A DNA stretch of 64,000 nt from Fibrobacter sp. UWT2. Its GTDB lineage: Bacteria; Fibrobacterota; Fibrobacteria; Fibrobacterales; Fibrobacteraceae. Numbering within the stretch: position 1 is the stretch's first letter; the number at the start of each line of letters is the position of its first letter. Where the stretch lies: positions 124,001 through 188,000 of the forward strand of contig NZ_FRBF01000004.1 in NCBI RefSeq assembly GCF_900142545.1, in the 5' to 3' direction. A model generated the notes under the pieces. That model searched no databases. It was not told the origin of the DNA and was given only the letters and a program-made list of their open reading frames with translations. The position numbers were made by a program, and so were the translations under genes. Positions 49,546 through 59,373 of this stretch are shown in pieces.

Positions 49546-51357
49546 TTATTTCGCAGGTTCTGCGATGGGAGTAATCTTCCAAAGGGCTTTTACGCCGGCT
49601 GCGACAACGAGACTCTGGGGCGGAGCATAGGGATCTTCTTCGGTGGGGAAGTTGGTCCAATGCTTGGTCGAGAACTGGTAGTACTGCGTCGGGCGGTACA
49701 TCACCGGAATCACCGGAATCGTTTCCATGAAGATGCGGTTCAGCTCGCGGTATGCCGCAATCAGGTCCTTCTCGTTGGTGAGGGCGGGAATTTTCTGGAG
49801 CAACTTGTCGGCGTCTTCGTTCTTGTAGCGGCCCTGGTTGGCAAAGGCTTCTTCGCCAATTTCCTTGAAGGAAACGGAACCCATGACCTGGTCAAAGCGG
49901 TTCCAGGGAGAAGCTGCAGAAAGTTCTGCCGTCTGAGTCTTCATGGCAAGGTCGAATGTGCCCTGTCTCAGGTTCTTGTCCCATACGCTATAGTCGACAA
50001 ATTTTTCTTCGGCGGTAAGTCCGATTTCGTGGAGCGATTCCACAATCACCTTGATGGCGTCTTCCCAGTCGGTCCAACCCTGCGGACATTCGATGGTGAA
50101 GCTGCGAACGGGCTGCTTCTTCTTGTCGATTAGCTTGCCGCTATCGTCCCAGTTGTAACCGGCGGCAGTCAAGATAGACTTGGCCTTTTCGATGTCGTAG
50201 GCGTAGCCGTACTTGTCAGCATCTTCCTTGTTGAAGAACTTGGATTCGGTGCCGAAAGGCAGGATGAATCCCGGCTGAATGACGGGGGTGTAGTTCGAAA
50301 CGGCGCGGGACTTGATCTTCTCGAAGTTGATGGCGTGCATCATGGCGCGACGGAGTGCCACGTCGTTGAAGGGGGCGCTCTGGTGGGCGATGAGAAGAGT
50401 CGTGATGGACCCAGGGAGGTGGTACGGTTCGTTGCGGCTCCAGGCGCGGATGCTATCCTTAGCCTTGTCCCAAATGCGGGGCAGGAACACCGACGAAATG
50501 TCCAAGTTGCCCTTGGTCATGGCGCTGTTGAAATGGTTGTTTCCGTTGTACAGGGAATGGATGATGTACTTGGGAGAGGGCTTCTTGCCGTTATATTTGT
50601 AGTTGCCCCAGTAATTGTCGTTGCGTTCCAATACGATCTGTTCGGGAGAATAGGTCTTGATGTTGTAAGGACCCGAAACGACCGGCATGGAATCGTTCTT
50701 GAAGGCAGTAATGCGGCTCATATCGTATTTCTTGCCGGACTTCGCCCCCTGGACAAGGGGTTCAAAGACTTCTTTGGGCAAGATGGAGGTTTCCGCAATA
50801 GCGTTCAGGATGATTAAGGGATTTTTGTTCTTTCCAAAGTGGAAGGAAATGTTGTTGTCGCCGTCGTCGGTGATTTCGCTCAAGAATTCCCAGTTGCCGT
50901 GACGCGGCGTGGGAAGAATGGAGTCAATCTTGAAGGTGTACAGGACGTCGCTAACGGTAACGGGCTTGCCGTTGCTCCACTTGGCCTTGGGATCGAGGTG
51001 GACGGTAATCTTGTCTTCGCTGCTGGTGTAGCTGTCGGCCAGCATGGGTTCCAGTTCGCCACTCAATTGGTTATAGGCAAGCAATGCTTCGTAGGTGATT
51101 CGGCAGTTGCCATCAATGGGGAAGTTGGGATCGTAGTCCAGCGGGTTAAACGTAGAAGGAGGCGCCCAGTCGAAACCGCCGATATACAGAGTTTCGCTAC
51201 GGCTGTATTCCGATTCCACCTTTTCGGGTGCGGCCTTGCTTTCTTCGTTACAACCAACTAAAAGCATGGCCCCGAGGGCGGTCGCCAAAGTGAAAAACCT
51301 CGATGCATGTGTTTTAACCGTGCATCCCAAAGAATTCTTTATATTCCCATAATCCAT
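49546..51357 (-). CDS. Family 5 extracellular solute-binding lipoprotein
   Basis: 603 residues. Signal with lipobox AMLLVG-C at about residue 36; the n-region is long, and an internal TTG start could be the true one. Mature protein is a SBP_bac_5 (peptide/oligosaccharide) binding protein: PLDYDPNF, ITYEALLAYN, NGKPVTVSDVLYTFK, VVSGPYNIKTYSPEQIVLERNDNYW (cited by ends VVSGPYNI and ERNDNYW), and the closing WTNFPTEEDPYAPPQS, which is like cellobiose/cello-oligosaccharide binding members. No permease or ATPase gene is adjacent in the window, so its ABC partners are elsewhere. Confidence 0.87.
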   Translation of the reverse strand: MDYGNIKNSLGCTVKTHASRFFTLATALGAMLLVGCNEESKAAPEKVESEYSRSETLYIGGFDWAPPSTFNPLDYDPNFPIDGNCRITYEALLAYNQLSGELEPMLADSYTSSEDKITVHLDPKAKWSNGKPVTVSDVLYTFKIDSILPTPRHGNWEFLSEITDDGDNNISFHFGKNKNPLIILNAIAETSILPKEVFEPLVQGAKSGKKYDMSRITAFKNDSMPVVSGPYNIKTYSPEQIVLERNDNYWGNYKYNGKKPSPKYIIHSLYNGNNHFNSAMTKGNLDISSVFLPRIWDKAKDSIRAWSRNEPYHLPGSITTLLIAHQSAPFNDVALRRAMMHAINFEKIKSRAVSNYTPVIQPGFILPFGTESKFFNKEDADKYGYAYDIEKAKSILTAAGYNWDDSGKLIDKKKQPVRSFTIECPQGWTDWEDAIKVIVESLHEIGLTAEEKFVDYSVWDKNLRQGTFDLAMKTQTAELSAASPWNRFDQVMGSVSFKEIGEEAFANQGRYKNEDADKLLQKIPALTNEKDLIAAYRELNRIFMETIPVIPVMYRPTQYYQFSTKHWTNFPTEEDPYAPPQSLVVAAGVKALWKITPIAEPAK

Positions 51358-51414
51358 ACCTTAAATTTAGTGTGTTTTAGATAAAAAAACCACCAAAATT
51401 TATTTACAAGAGTT

Positions 51415-51443
51415 AAAAAGCACCCGTTTCAAGGGTGTTTTTT
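51415..51443. terminator. Bidirectional terminator
   Basis: AAAAAGCACCC-GTTTCAA-GGGTGTTTTTT: a 5-bp GC core plus flanking A/T tracts on both sides, so it can work either way. It ends transcription of the beta-propeller gene at 51447-53960. Confidence 0.6.
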
Positions 51444-51446
51444 ATG

Positions 51447-53960
51447 TTATAATGAAAATCCGTACAAAAGACGTTTCGGAGAAGCGCTGAATAACGTATG
51501 ATTCAGGATAAACGGCGTGCTGGCACCGCCCGGAGTGCTGAATTTTTGTTCTTTTTTGCCGGTCTTGATGGAAATTCCGATGACTTCGTTTCCTTGGTCT
51601 ATCCAGGCAAAGCCGTCTTTTACGAAAGGTTTCGGGAAAATGGCGTTCTTGCCGGTGTATTTCCACAGGGGTGCGCCCGCTTCGGTGTAAAGCAGAATGG
51701 ATTGGTCCGAAAGACCCACGAGGAATTTTCTTTCGTTATGGTCCTGGATGACTTGCAATGAAGAAATCGCGTTTTCCATCAGGATTTGGAGCGGAGCGTC
51801 TTTCTTTTTCTGGTTGAAAAGGTAAAGCTTGTTTCCGCTAGCGACGGCGGTAATGGAATCTGTACTCAGCAAGTGTGAAACCTGTCCCGGTATCTTGCGG
51901 GTGGAATTTTCCTGAGTCTGTCCGGCTTCATCGTCAAGGGAAACCATTTCTCCTTCCAAATTGCAGGCGTAAATGACCTTGTCCGATTTGGAATGCAAGA
52001 AGGGTACAGAGAAAATCTTTCTGGACCAGGCGAGCTTATTGTCCGGCTTTAGAATCTTGAGCAGGAATCCGTTCCAGGTGGAAATGTAGATGGCATTCTC
52101 GGTAATGTTCATTTTGAAAGCCTTGCCGGGAAGTTGCAACGTAACGGGGGCGCCGTCCTTGTTCAGGTCGTAAATGGCGATGTTATAGCCAGTCGCGATA
52201 ACCAGGGTGTTTTCGTCGTTTTCGATAACGGGGCTGTTGTCTAAGGCGCCAATGTACTTGGCCCAGCGAAGTTCCCCTGACTCGGCGTTAATGCAGAGAA
52301 GCCTATCTGCGGCGGGATCGATGGTGTACAGGTATTTCTTGCTGCTAAAGAATTGAGGGTAACGAGTCTTCGGCGAAATCGGAAGCAAGGTGACGAACTT
52401 GGCGCCGATGGCTTTGCCGTAACGGTTTAAAATCAGCTGGGTCGCTTGCGGGTTGCTACTCGAAAGTCGAACGGCTTCGGACCACGCCTTCTGTTTATCG
52501 CGTTCGTTGCCTTTATTCTGCTCCAGATAAAGGGCCTTGAAGAACCAACCTTCGGCGTTTCCGGGTTCCAGCTTGAACAGGGAATCAAGAACCGGCGGCA
52601 AGTCTTCCCATTCTTCGTGCTCGGTGATATCGGCTGCCTGTCTGGCAAGAATTTCGGAAAGCAGAACCTTTTTACCATAGTAGTGCGGCGAGAGCGATAC
52701 CAACTTTCGATCGCCGAAATACAAGTAGAGATTTCCGTTGGTGAAAATGGGGGACTGTTCCACCGGCTTTGCAAAGTTAAAATGCCACAGCGGATTCAAG
52801 AGCGTGTCCACGGCAGTAATGGCGCCTTCGGCAGAAAACAGCCCCAAGGTTCCCTTGGCAAGGGGATAAATGGAGGAGGCGTCGCTTCGAATCGTTTTGC
52901 GGGTGAGACCGCTCTTTTTGTCGATGAGGGAAATTCTTCCGGAGGCTTCAAACAAGGCGAGTTCCCTTTCAAACGGGAAAATGCTTTCGATATTGCTGGC
53001 TGAAATTTTCCATACGGGCGCAACTCTCTGCTTGGGATAGTAGGCGTAAAGGTAATTGCCCGATACCAGGTAAAGCATATTCTTGTCAATCAGGACTTTC
53101 TTGATGACGTCGAACTGGGCGATAGATTTCTTGGTCATTCCGTCTTCGGACGAAATGAAGTGAAGGGCGTTATCGGTGCAGTTCAGAATGAATTCGTTAG
53201 TGGGCGCGAAGAATCCTTCGGGGACGCAGCCGCTGTACTTGTCTTCGACCTGCGCCACGATGCGCTTGTTGTTCAGAATGAAAAGTTGCTTTTCCGTTTG
53301 AACGACGGCCTTGTTTCCGTCAATCAAAAAGTGGGTGATGTTGGTAATGGGGAAACTTTTGGTAGATGTGCTTGTGTAGAAAGCCTTGAATACAAGACTG
53401 TCCTGGTCGACAGGCTGATACCAGATGCCTTGACGGTCAATGTTGAAGATTTGCTTGTTCTCGGGAGCCGTTGCGATATTCTCGATTCGGTCATCCTTGA
53501 TTTTGCAAATGGTGCCGTCGTTTAAAAGCAGGTAGGTGGGGTTCTTTCCAAAAGTCCTCTGAATGGAATTCTTTAATTGAATGGGGGCGCGCAACAAGGC
53601 TTCGGGCTTGCTGCTTGTGGCGCTTTCTCGTTCTGACAGCCAGTAGGCCTTAGCGACTTCGTTTGTCCTTGCCAGGCTCTGTTCGTAGTAGAAATTTGCC
53701 GAAGTCTTGTTGTCCGAAAGTTCCTGGATTTTGCCTAGGTAAAAATAGGCTTGCTCCTTGTCGTCTTCGTCGCCTTGCATTGCGGCGTTTTCAAGCATCT
53801 TGATGGCTTCGGAAGTTTCGCCCTTCATTTCGAACAGGTAAAGAGCTTCTTGAATACTCGATTCCATTTTTTCGGCATTGGCGAATACGCCGAAAAACCA
53901 CACTAGCGATAGTGCCGCCCGTAGCGTTCTGGAACAAGATTTTAATTCAAAGAAATTCAC
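51447..53960 (-). CDS. TPR and PQQ-like beta-propeller protein, exported
   Basis: 837 residues. N-terminal signal-like segment ALSLVWFFGVFANAEK, then a helical TPR-like part (about 33-115, EALYLFEMKGETSEAIKML and AYFYLGKIQELSD). The rest is repeated beta-propeller blades of the PQQ/quinoprotein type, e.g. TYLLLNDGTICKIKDD, LYTIDPAADRLLCINAESGELRW (cited LLCINAESGELRW), and GFAWIDQGNEVIGISIKTGK. A second TPR segment (about 480-540) splits the propeller. No cofactor residues can be assigned. Last gene of the run LysM - kinase - regulator - propeller, 18 bases from the regulator. Confidence 0.72.
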   Translation of the reverse strand: MNFFELKSCSRTLRAALSLVWFFGVFANAEKMESSIQEALYLFEMKGETSEAIKMLENAAMQGDEDDKEQAYFYLGKIQELSDNKTSANFYYEQSLARTNEVAKAYWLSERESATSSKPEALLRAPIQLKNSIQRTFGKNPTYLLLNDGTICKIKDDRIENIATAPENKQIFNIDRQGIWYQPVDQDSLVFKAFYTSTSTKSFPITNITHFLIDGNKAVVQTEKQLFILNNKRIVAQVEDKYSGCVPEGFFAPTNEFILNCTDNALHFISSEDGMTKKSIAQFDVIKKVLIDKNMLYLVSGNYLYAYYPKQRVAPVWKISASNIESIFPFERELALFEASGRISLIDKKSGLTRKTIRSDASSIYPLAKGTLGLFSAEGAITAVDTLLNPLWHFNFAKPVEQSPIFTNGNLYLYFGDRKLVSLSPHYYGKKVLLSEILARQAADITEHEEWEDLPPVLDSLFKLEPGNAEGWFFKALYLEQNKGNERDKQKAWSEAVRLSSSNPQATQLILNRYGKAIGAKFVTLLPISPKTRYPQFFSSKKYLYTIDPAADRLLCINAESGELRWAKYIGALDNSPVIENDENTLVIATGYNIAIYDLNKDGAPVTLQLPGKAFKMNITENAIYISTWNGFLLKILKPDNKLAWSRKIFSVPFLHSKSDKVIYACNLEGEMVSLDDEAGQTQENSTRKIPGQVSHLLSTDSITAVASGNKLYLFNQKKKDAPLQILMENAISSLQVIQDHNERKFLVGLSDQSILLYTEAGAPLWKYTGKNAIFPKPFVKDGFAWIDQGNEVIGISIKTGKKEQKFSTPGGASTPFILNHTLFSASPKRLLYGFSL

Positions 53961-53978
53961 TTCCTACTACCTATTCCT

Positions 53979-54683
53979 CTATGCGTCAAACTTGTAGCCT
54001 GCGCCTCTCACGGAAATAATGAACTTCGGGTTGTCCAAGTCGTCTTCGATTTTACGGCGAAGGTTGGCAATGTGGTTGTCTACCGTTCTGGTCGAGGGCA
54101 TGTTTTCGTCGGTGTAGCCCCAGATTTCCTTAAGCAATGTTTCTCGCAAAATGACTTCGCCGCGGTGAGCCCAGAAGAATTTCATAATCAGGTATTCGCG
54201 GGTGGTCAAGTCCAGAGGCACGCCGCCCTTGGTGGCTTCGAATTTCTTCACGTTGATGCTGATGTTTGCAAATTCAAGGACGTCTGGCACGGCCACGTTG
54301 TTATTGCCTGCTTGCGGCTCGATGCGGCGGCGGAATGCCTTGACGCGGGCGAGCAATTCAAGAATCGAGAACGGCTTCGTCACGTAATCGTCTGCACCCA
54401 TTTCAAGCCCGGCCACCTTGCTCGTTTCTTCTGTCTTGGCAGTGAGCATGATGATATAGGTTTCGGGATGCTTGTTGCGAATGTAACGGCAAACTTCAAA
54501 ACCGCTTTTCTTGGGAATCATCAAGTCCAAAAGCACCAAATGGGGCTGGTAGGAATCCGCTTTTGCAATAGCCTCTTCTCCATCGCAGGCAGTTTCTACG
54601 GTGTAACCCTCCATTTCAAAATTGTCCTGGAGACCCAAGCGAATGATTTCTTCGTCTTCGACGATGAGTATTTTGAAGTTCAT
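53979..54683 (-). CDS. OmpR/PhoB-family response regulator
   Basis: 234 residues. Receiver domain (1-120) with acidic pocket ILIVEDEE, phospho-acceptor Asp in VLLDLMIPKKSGFEV, Thr/Ser in IIMLTAKTEE and Lys in DDYVTKPFSILEL. C-terminal winged helix (about 140-234) with LTTREYLIMKFF, RETLLKEIWG, RTVDNHIANLRRKIE and SVRGAGYKF. It follows the kinase gene by 2 bases, so they form a cognate pair. Likely targets are not visible. Confidence 0.95.
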   Translation of the reverse strand: MNFKILIVEDEEIIRLGLQDNFEMEGYTVETACDGEEAIAKADSYQPHLVLLDLMIPKKSGFEVCRYIRNKHPETYIIMLTAKTEETSKVAGLEMGADDYVTKPFSILELLARVKAFRRRIEPQAGNNNVAVPDVLEFANISINVKKFEATKGGVPLDLTTREYLIMKFFWAHRGEVILRETLLKEIWGYTDENMPSTRTVDNHIANLRRKIEDDLDNPKFIISVRGAGYKFDA

Positions 54684-54685
54684 GG

Positions 54686-56749
54686 TTATTCTGCCTTTTT
54701 GAATTTGACGGTGAACGTGGATCCTTTCCCAGGCTTGCTGACTAGCGAAATGGTTGCCTTGTGGGTTTCGGCGACGCGCTTGACTGTGGCTAGGCCGAGT
54801 CCCGAGCCCTTCGTGCTGCGGGTCATTTCGTCACCCACTCTATAAAAATCATTAAATATATTTTTTTGTTCAGAAGCAGCGATGCCGATACCCGTGTCGG
54901 CAACCGAGAATATGACCCATTCGCTGTCGCTCTTGACATCGACCTTGATATCGCCGGGGGCTTCGGTGTACTTGATGGCATTGTCAATCAAGTTCTGAAC
55001 CAAACTATAAAGCGCCGTGTAGTCTCCCATCACGAATACGTTGGGCTCAAAATGCGTGTAGAACGTAAGGCCCTTTTCGACACCGATGTCTTCGACGGCG
55101 TCAAATACTTTCTTGGCGCAAATAGAAAAGTCTAGGCGTTCCCACTTGAAGGCGCCTGTGCCGTGTTCCATGCGGGTGTAGTTGAGAATGGCGCCAATCA
55201 GGTTTTCAAGTCGAGAGGCTTCTTTGCCTATGAGCGTGGAATATTCCTGCACCTTTTCGGCACGCTGCAAACGGCCACGGGCCATCATCTCGGCAAACAT
55301 CTTGATGGAAGTCAGGGGAGTCTTTAGTTCGTGAGAAACGCTGGACAAAAAGTTCGCTTTCATAGCCAGAAGCTTGCGCTCCTGCGTAATGAATCTGAAC
55401 ATGAAGAACGATCCGAAAATAACGGTGATGAGGGCGAATAGCATCAATCCGTACATCAAGAACATGCGGTGTCTGGTTTCTTTATGAATGTCCTGCATGT
55501 CTTTTTCGTACAAGGTAAATTCCCAGTTCAGGGCCTCAGAAATGTAGTGCTGCGCAATGACGGGGGCGTTCTCCGGAATTTCGCCCATAATGACTTTGTC
55601 GTTGCTCTCGGTAATCGAGAAGGGAATGTTCTTGAAGGTCTGTACGACGGTTTTCAACTTGCTTTGAAGTCTGGCCTTGTACGAATCCCTGTTGATGACC
55701 GCGATGACCACCTGGTCGCCCGAAAGGTAGGGGTAGGACATCTTGAACATGGTCATTTCGTCGGTGTTCTTGTAAAGAATGCCTTCCTTGGAAGAAACAT
55801 CGTCTTCTAGAATTTCATGGAACAAGTCGCGGTTGTAGTACAGAATGTCCATGTAGCCTAGCTGGCGGTTGAAGTTTTCGCGCAGGTTCCAGAAGGCTTC
55901 ACGTTTTTCTTGAGACAGGTTTTCGAAAGAAAGAATCTGGGTGAAGGTCGATTCAAAGAAATACCTGGACGAAGAAATGTCGTCAATGTTCTGCTTTTCC
56001 AGGAACTGGGCCAGAACCGAAAGGCAGTAGTCCTGGGCTTCCTGGTGCTTTCTTTGATTCACTAAAATTTCAAAGTGGAGCAAGTGGACGGCGTAAGTCA
56101 AGTCGGCATGCAAGTATCCCTGCTGGTGGGGATTATTCTCAAGAATGGCGAGCAGGTGCAATGCTTCGTCGTATTTCTTGTTCTTGTAGTAAAAACGAAT
56201 CAGACCGAGAATGTTCTGAATCTGTTCATCCTTGGATTCAAAGAAAAAGCTTGCGGGCCTAAGGCTGCGGGTGCGCTGTTCTAGATACAGCTTTAACGAA
56301 ATACTGTCCTTGAGGCCTTTCGTTTCTTCGTGGTACAGTTTCTTGTCCAAGGTCGAAGGGACACTGTTTGAAAAGTTGGAAGACTTGAAAAACTTCTTGG
56401 AAGAAAGGTCCGGGTAAATCAGATTCCCGTTGTTGAACAGGAAGATGGCGTCAATGCCTTCGACGGACTTGAACTCGGCTGCATGACCGAAGTCCAGGAG
56501 GCCTTGAGGTTGCTCGTACAGGAACAGGGAGGCCGCTTTGGTTTCCTGGTAAATCTTTGCCTGTTCTTTTTCAATAGCGTCTTCGACTTCGTTCTGAAAT
56601 GCCGTCAGGTTTTCGTCGAAGTTTTTCTGCGAAAGGTAAATCTCGTTTTGGATATTCCTGAAACTCAGGAACGACAAAATAGCCGTCGGGAGGACGATTC
56701 CTCCCGCGAATAAAAGGACGAATAGCAGATTATTACGTGAAACCTGCAT
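54686..56749 (-). CDS. Membrane sensor histidine kinase
   Basis: 687 residues. Two membrane segments (about 7-29 and 427-450) enclose a periplasmic sensor of about 400 residues that I do not recognise; it includes helical stretches that look TPR-like (EALHLLAILENNPHQ). HisKA box SSVSHELKTPLTSIKMFAE holds the phospho-His; HATPase motifs N (LVQNLIDNAIKY), G1 (VADTGIGIA), F (FNDFYRVGD) and G2 (GSGLGLATVKR) are complete. It partners the downstream regulator and follows the LysM gene by 40 bases. Confidence 0.93.
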   Translation of the reverse strand: MQVSRNNLLFVLLFAGGIVLPTAILSFLSFRNIQNEIYLSQKNFDENLTAFQNEVEDAIEKEQAKIYQETKAASLFLYEQPQGLLDFGHAAEFKSVEGIDAIFLFNNGNLIYPDLSSKKFFKSSNFSNSVPSTLDKKLYHEETKGLKDSISLKLYLEQRTRSLRPASFFFESKDEQIQNILGLIRFYYKNKKYDEALHLLAILENNPHQQGYLHADLTYAVHLLHFEILVNQRKHQEAQDYCLSVLAQFLEKQNIDDISSSRYFFESTFTQILSFENLSQEKREAFWNLRENFNRQLGYMDILYYNRDLFHEILEDDVSSKEGILYKNTDEMTMFKMSYPYLSGDQVVIAVINRDSYKARLQSKLKTVVQTFKNIPFSITESNDKVIMGEIPENAPVIAQHYISEALNWEFTLYEKDMQDIHKETRHRMFLMYGLMLFALITVIFGSFFMFRFITQERKLLAMKANFLSSVSHELKTPLTSIKMFAEMMARGRLQRAEKVQEYSTLIGKEASRLENLIGAILNYTRMEHGTGAFKWERLDFSICAKKVFDAVEDIGVEKGLTFYTHFEPNVFVMGDYTALYSLVQNLIDNAIKYTEAPGDIKVDVKSDSEWVIFSVADTGIGIAASEQKNIFNDFYRVGDEMTRSTKGSGLGLATVKRVAETHKATISLVSKPGKGSTFTVKFKKAE

Positions 56750-56789
56750 TGCCAGTCCTTACGGTAATTGAGGACTTAAGTCGATGTTC

Positions 56790-57971
56790 TTATTGGACAA
56801 TCTTTGCACGGTGGGTCACCGATACCCTGTGTCCAACTTCGATACGCCTGCTGTTGGAGTAGATTTCGCGAATCAGGATGCTGGCTTCGTTTTCAGCAGC
56901 CCTTGCGACAATGCCACGGCCAATCAAACGAGGCGGAAGAGATTCGTCGGTCTTGTCTTCTTCCCACACGGCTACAGCGTCGCCGGTGTTGTAACCCTGC
57001 TGGGCGCCCTTGTCGATAAGCACGTAGGAGAACGCTCCGATAATCAGCATGGGGTCCATGGAGTAACGGATCATGGCCAAGGAATCCATCTTGGCTTCCT
57101 TCACCTTGGAGTATCCGGCCACGTTCAGCGTCTTGAGAGGCTGTTTCATGCGGGCTTTGGACTGGCTCATCTTGATTTCGCGGAAGGTCGTTACAATCTT
57201 TGCGCGGGAAAGCGTATCACCGATGGCGGTAATCTTGGCAATGCCGGAGAGGCGGAGCAAAGCGTAACGGTCAAAGCCGCTACCCTGAGCTGCCGGAACG
57301 TCAATGGCCTTTGCGTCGACAATTTCGACGAGATCGCCACGCTTTAGGTTTGCGTCAGTCTTCTTGCCGATACCTACCACGACTTCAGTTTCGGGCATGT
57401 GAATCAGGGGTTCCTTCTTTTCGCCCGATTTGATGGAAATAAAGCGCTTGTCCTTTTTCAGGGAGTCGAGCGTATAGATTTCAGGAGCGTGCAGCTGGTA
57501 GTAGCCATTGAAAATCTTCGGAGCCGGACGCTGCTTGTAATAGTATTCGTCGTTGGCCTTGGCTTTCTTTACGCCCTTCTTGTCCTTGTCGCGCAAATTG
57601 CCGAGCATTCCTTCGAAGTCGGAATTGCGTTCGTCGCCGTTGTCGCAACCGGCGTTAGCGACAGTAAGTCCCTTGCCCTTGGGGAGGGCGGAATCCGAAA
57701 TGCTTGCATTGCAGGGGTATTTGCTTTTCTTGTCGACCTGCAGAACATTGCCTTCGCGAATGGTGTCGCCCAGGTAAATGGAGTCGCCCGGATAAATCCA
57801 GTGCGGGTCCTCGATGTGGCGGTTGTTTTCCCAAAGGTCCGGCCAGGCAAAGGGGTCTTTGAGGAATTCGTCACTCAAATCCCAAAGGGTATCACCTTCT
57901 TTAACGATGTAGGCTGACGCCAACAAGGCAGAAAGTCCCAGACAGATGGATGCACATTTCAAAAATCGCAT
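56790..57971 (-). CDS. LysM-domain cell-envelope protein
   Basis: 393 residues. Signal peptide [20 protein letters not shown], then a LysM domain at once ([42 protein letters not shown]), which in this form (LysM with WP-x-LW) binds peptidoglycan. The rest has beta-rich segments such as [22 protein letters not shown] (cited [17 protein letters not shown]) and [22 protein letters not shown], the latter like an FlgT/lipoprotein-type C-terminal domain. Head of the run that includes the two-component pair, so it may be part of an envelope-sensing unit. Confidence 0.82.
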   Translation of the reverse strand: MRFLKCASICLGLSALLASAYIVKEGDTLWDLSDEFLKDPFAWPDLWENNRHIEDPHWIYPGDSIYLGDTIREGNVLQVDKKSKYPCNASISDSALPKGKGLTVANAGCDNGDERNSDFEGMLGNLRDKDKKGVKKAKANDEYYYKQRPAPKIFNGYYQLHAPEIYTLDSLKKDKRFISIKSGEKKEPLIHMPETEVVVGIGKKTDANLKRGDLVEIVDAKAIDVPAAQGSGFDRYALLRLSGIAKITAIGDTLSRAKIVTTFREIKMSQSKARMKQPLKTLNVAGYSKVKEAKMDSLAMIRYSMDPMLIIGAFSYVLIDKGAQQGYNTGDAVAVWEEDKTDESLPPRLIGRGIVARAAENEASILIREIYSNSRRIEVGHRVSVTHRAKIVQ

Positions 57972-58003
57972 AATAATCCCTTACAGGCTGTTATACCAAT
58001 AAT

Positions 58004-59332
58004 TTAACCTTTTCTTTGCTTAAAGGTAGGGGCTTTTTGGCTAAAACGTGGAATTTCTTGCGTTTTTTGGCTAAAAACGCGTTCTTGCGGGCGCTGAATA
58101 GTTCTAGAACGCTGCTTTTGGGCCGGATTCTGCCCTAAAAGACCGACACGGTCCGGCACGAACAAGAAGAGCAACTCAAATTTTCCGGAACCTGGTTCCA
58201 GGTACAGCGGGATATTCTTGCGGAGCATGTAGCCCTCGTTGCGGAACTGTTTGATCGAACGTGCGGCAATTTCGAGGTTCGAAGTCTGCAAGAGAATGCG
58301 TTCGGGTCTCGAGAAAGCGGCTGCCTGCACAACGCCCGGAGCCAACGGTTCGTCACCGGGCAAGTTGAAGTAGAATGTCCAGCGGCCTTCATTTTCTTCT
58401 TTCCCGAAGAATTTCCCGAAGAATTCCTGTTCCACGTGGGAACGGATGAATTTCATGTTTTCACTCATGGCGCTGCGGGCATTCAGTCGAGAAGACATCA
58501 TGGCGTATTCGCGGCAGTCCATGGAAACCACTCGCTTGAACTGGTTTGCAAGCGATGCCGATACAAAAGATGAACCCGAATAGAATTCAAAGAAGCAATC
58601 TTCGGCGTTGGGGTGAATGGCATTCTGGATGCGGAGGGGGAGTCCAAGCCAAGGATCGCGAATGCGGGGTGCCCAGTCCAGCACATGCATGCTGATTCCT
58701 GTTTCGCCGATGGGCATGAAATCCCTGCCGAAAGCACTCTTCGCTTCGACTTTGACAGGAGTTGTTCCTGCGGGGTCGAATACGATGTCCGGCATGCACT
58801 GAATGTGGTGGCAACTGATGACTTCAGGACAGCTTCTCTGTACAAATTCGATAAAGGTCTTGTAGCCGTGTGCCGAGAAACGCCCCTTCAGATTGACCTG
58901 GACCAGCAAGGCGTAGCGTCCGTCGCCTGTAGCGCGGAACCAGATTTGACGCAGAGCTTTTTTGAAAATATGCAAGTGCTCTTTTTTGAGCTGCTCGAAA
59001 ATACTGGTGACTACTTCGGGAGCTTCCATGTCGCGGGCAGGGGCTTCGATGGAGAGCTGTTCTTGTGCACCGCGGTAGGTCTTGAGAATGCGCCAGTCCG
59101 AATGTTCGGGCACGGCGTCCGCTGTATACCAGGCCTGGATTTTGCCTGGAATGTGCTCGTTTTCGGCCCAGGCGGCAAGCTGTCGCTTGATATCTTCAAA
59201 GGTTACCGGAGCTTTATGAGCTGGCTTTTCTGCTTTCGGGGCTTCGGCTTGAACCTTGCCGCGACGTGCGGAATTTCCGCGTGCGCGATTGTTTGTGCTT
59301 CTCAAATTGTTCTTCATTCTTTCGTTCTTCAT
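58004..59332 (-). CDS. TrmA/RlmD-like methyltransferase relative, catalytic residues not seen
   Basis: 442 residues from ATG 59332; longer readings overlap the upstream repeats and the end of the next gene. A basic, disordered N-terminus (RSTNNRARGNSARRGKVQ) precedes a class I SAM-fold: FFEFYSGSSFVSASLA corresponds to the LDLYCG-x-G-x-F SAM loop of TrmA/RlmC/RlmD, followed by VVSMDCREYAMMSSRLNARSA (cited SMDCREYAMMSSRLNA). In active enzymes a SCNP cysteine and a final HVE follow; here the equivalent places read LQTSNLEI and GKFELLFLF. It could be an inactive homologue, an RNA-binding relative, or an enzyme with another mechanism. Ends with a basic tail. Confidence 0.65.
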   Translation of the reverse strand: MKNERMKNNLRSTNNRARGNSARRGKVQAEAPKAEKPAHKAPVTFEDIKRQLAAWAENEHIPGKIQAWYTADAVPEHSDWRILKTYRGAQEQLSIEAPARDMEAPEVVTSIFEQLKKEHLHIFKKALRQIWFRATGDGRYALLVQVNLKGRFSAHGYKTFIEFVQRSCPEVISCHHIQCMPDIVFDPAGTTPVKVEAKSAFGRDFMPIGETGISMHVLDWAPRIRDPWLGLPLRIQNAIHPNAEDCFFEFYSGSSFVSASLANQFKRVVSMDCREYAMMSSRLNARSAMSENMKFIRSHVEQEFFGKFFGKEENEGRWTFYFNLPGDEPLAPGVVQAAAFSRPERILLQTSNLEIAARSIKQFRNEGYMLRKNIPLYLEPGSGKFELLFLFVPDRVGLLGQNPAQKQRSRTIQRPQERVFSQKTQEIPRFSQKAPTFKQRKG

Positions 59333-59344
59333 TATAAACTCATG

Positions 59345-59370
59345 CCTCAAAGCAACGTAGTTGCGACCTC
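59345..59370. repeat. Hairpin repeat copy A
   Basis: CCTCAAA-GCAAC-GTA-GTTGC-GACCTC. Same frame as the trpB copy at 24826 with an exchanged but self-complementary stem. Confidence 0.7.
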
Positions 59371-59373
59371 TTT

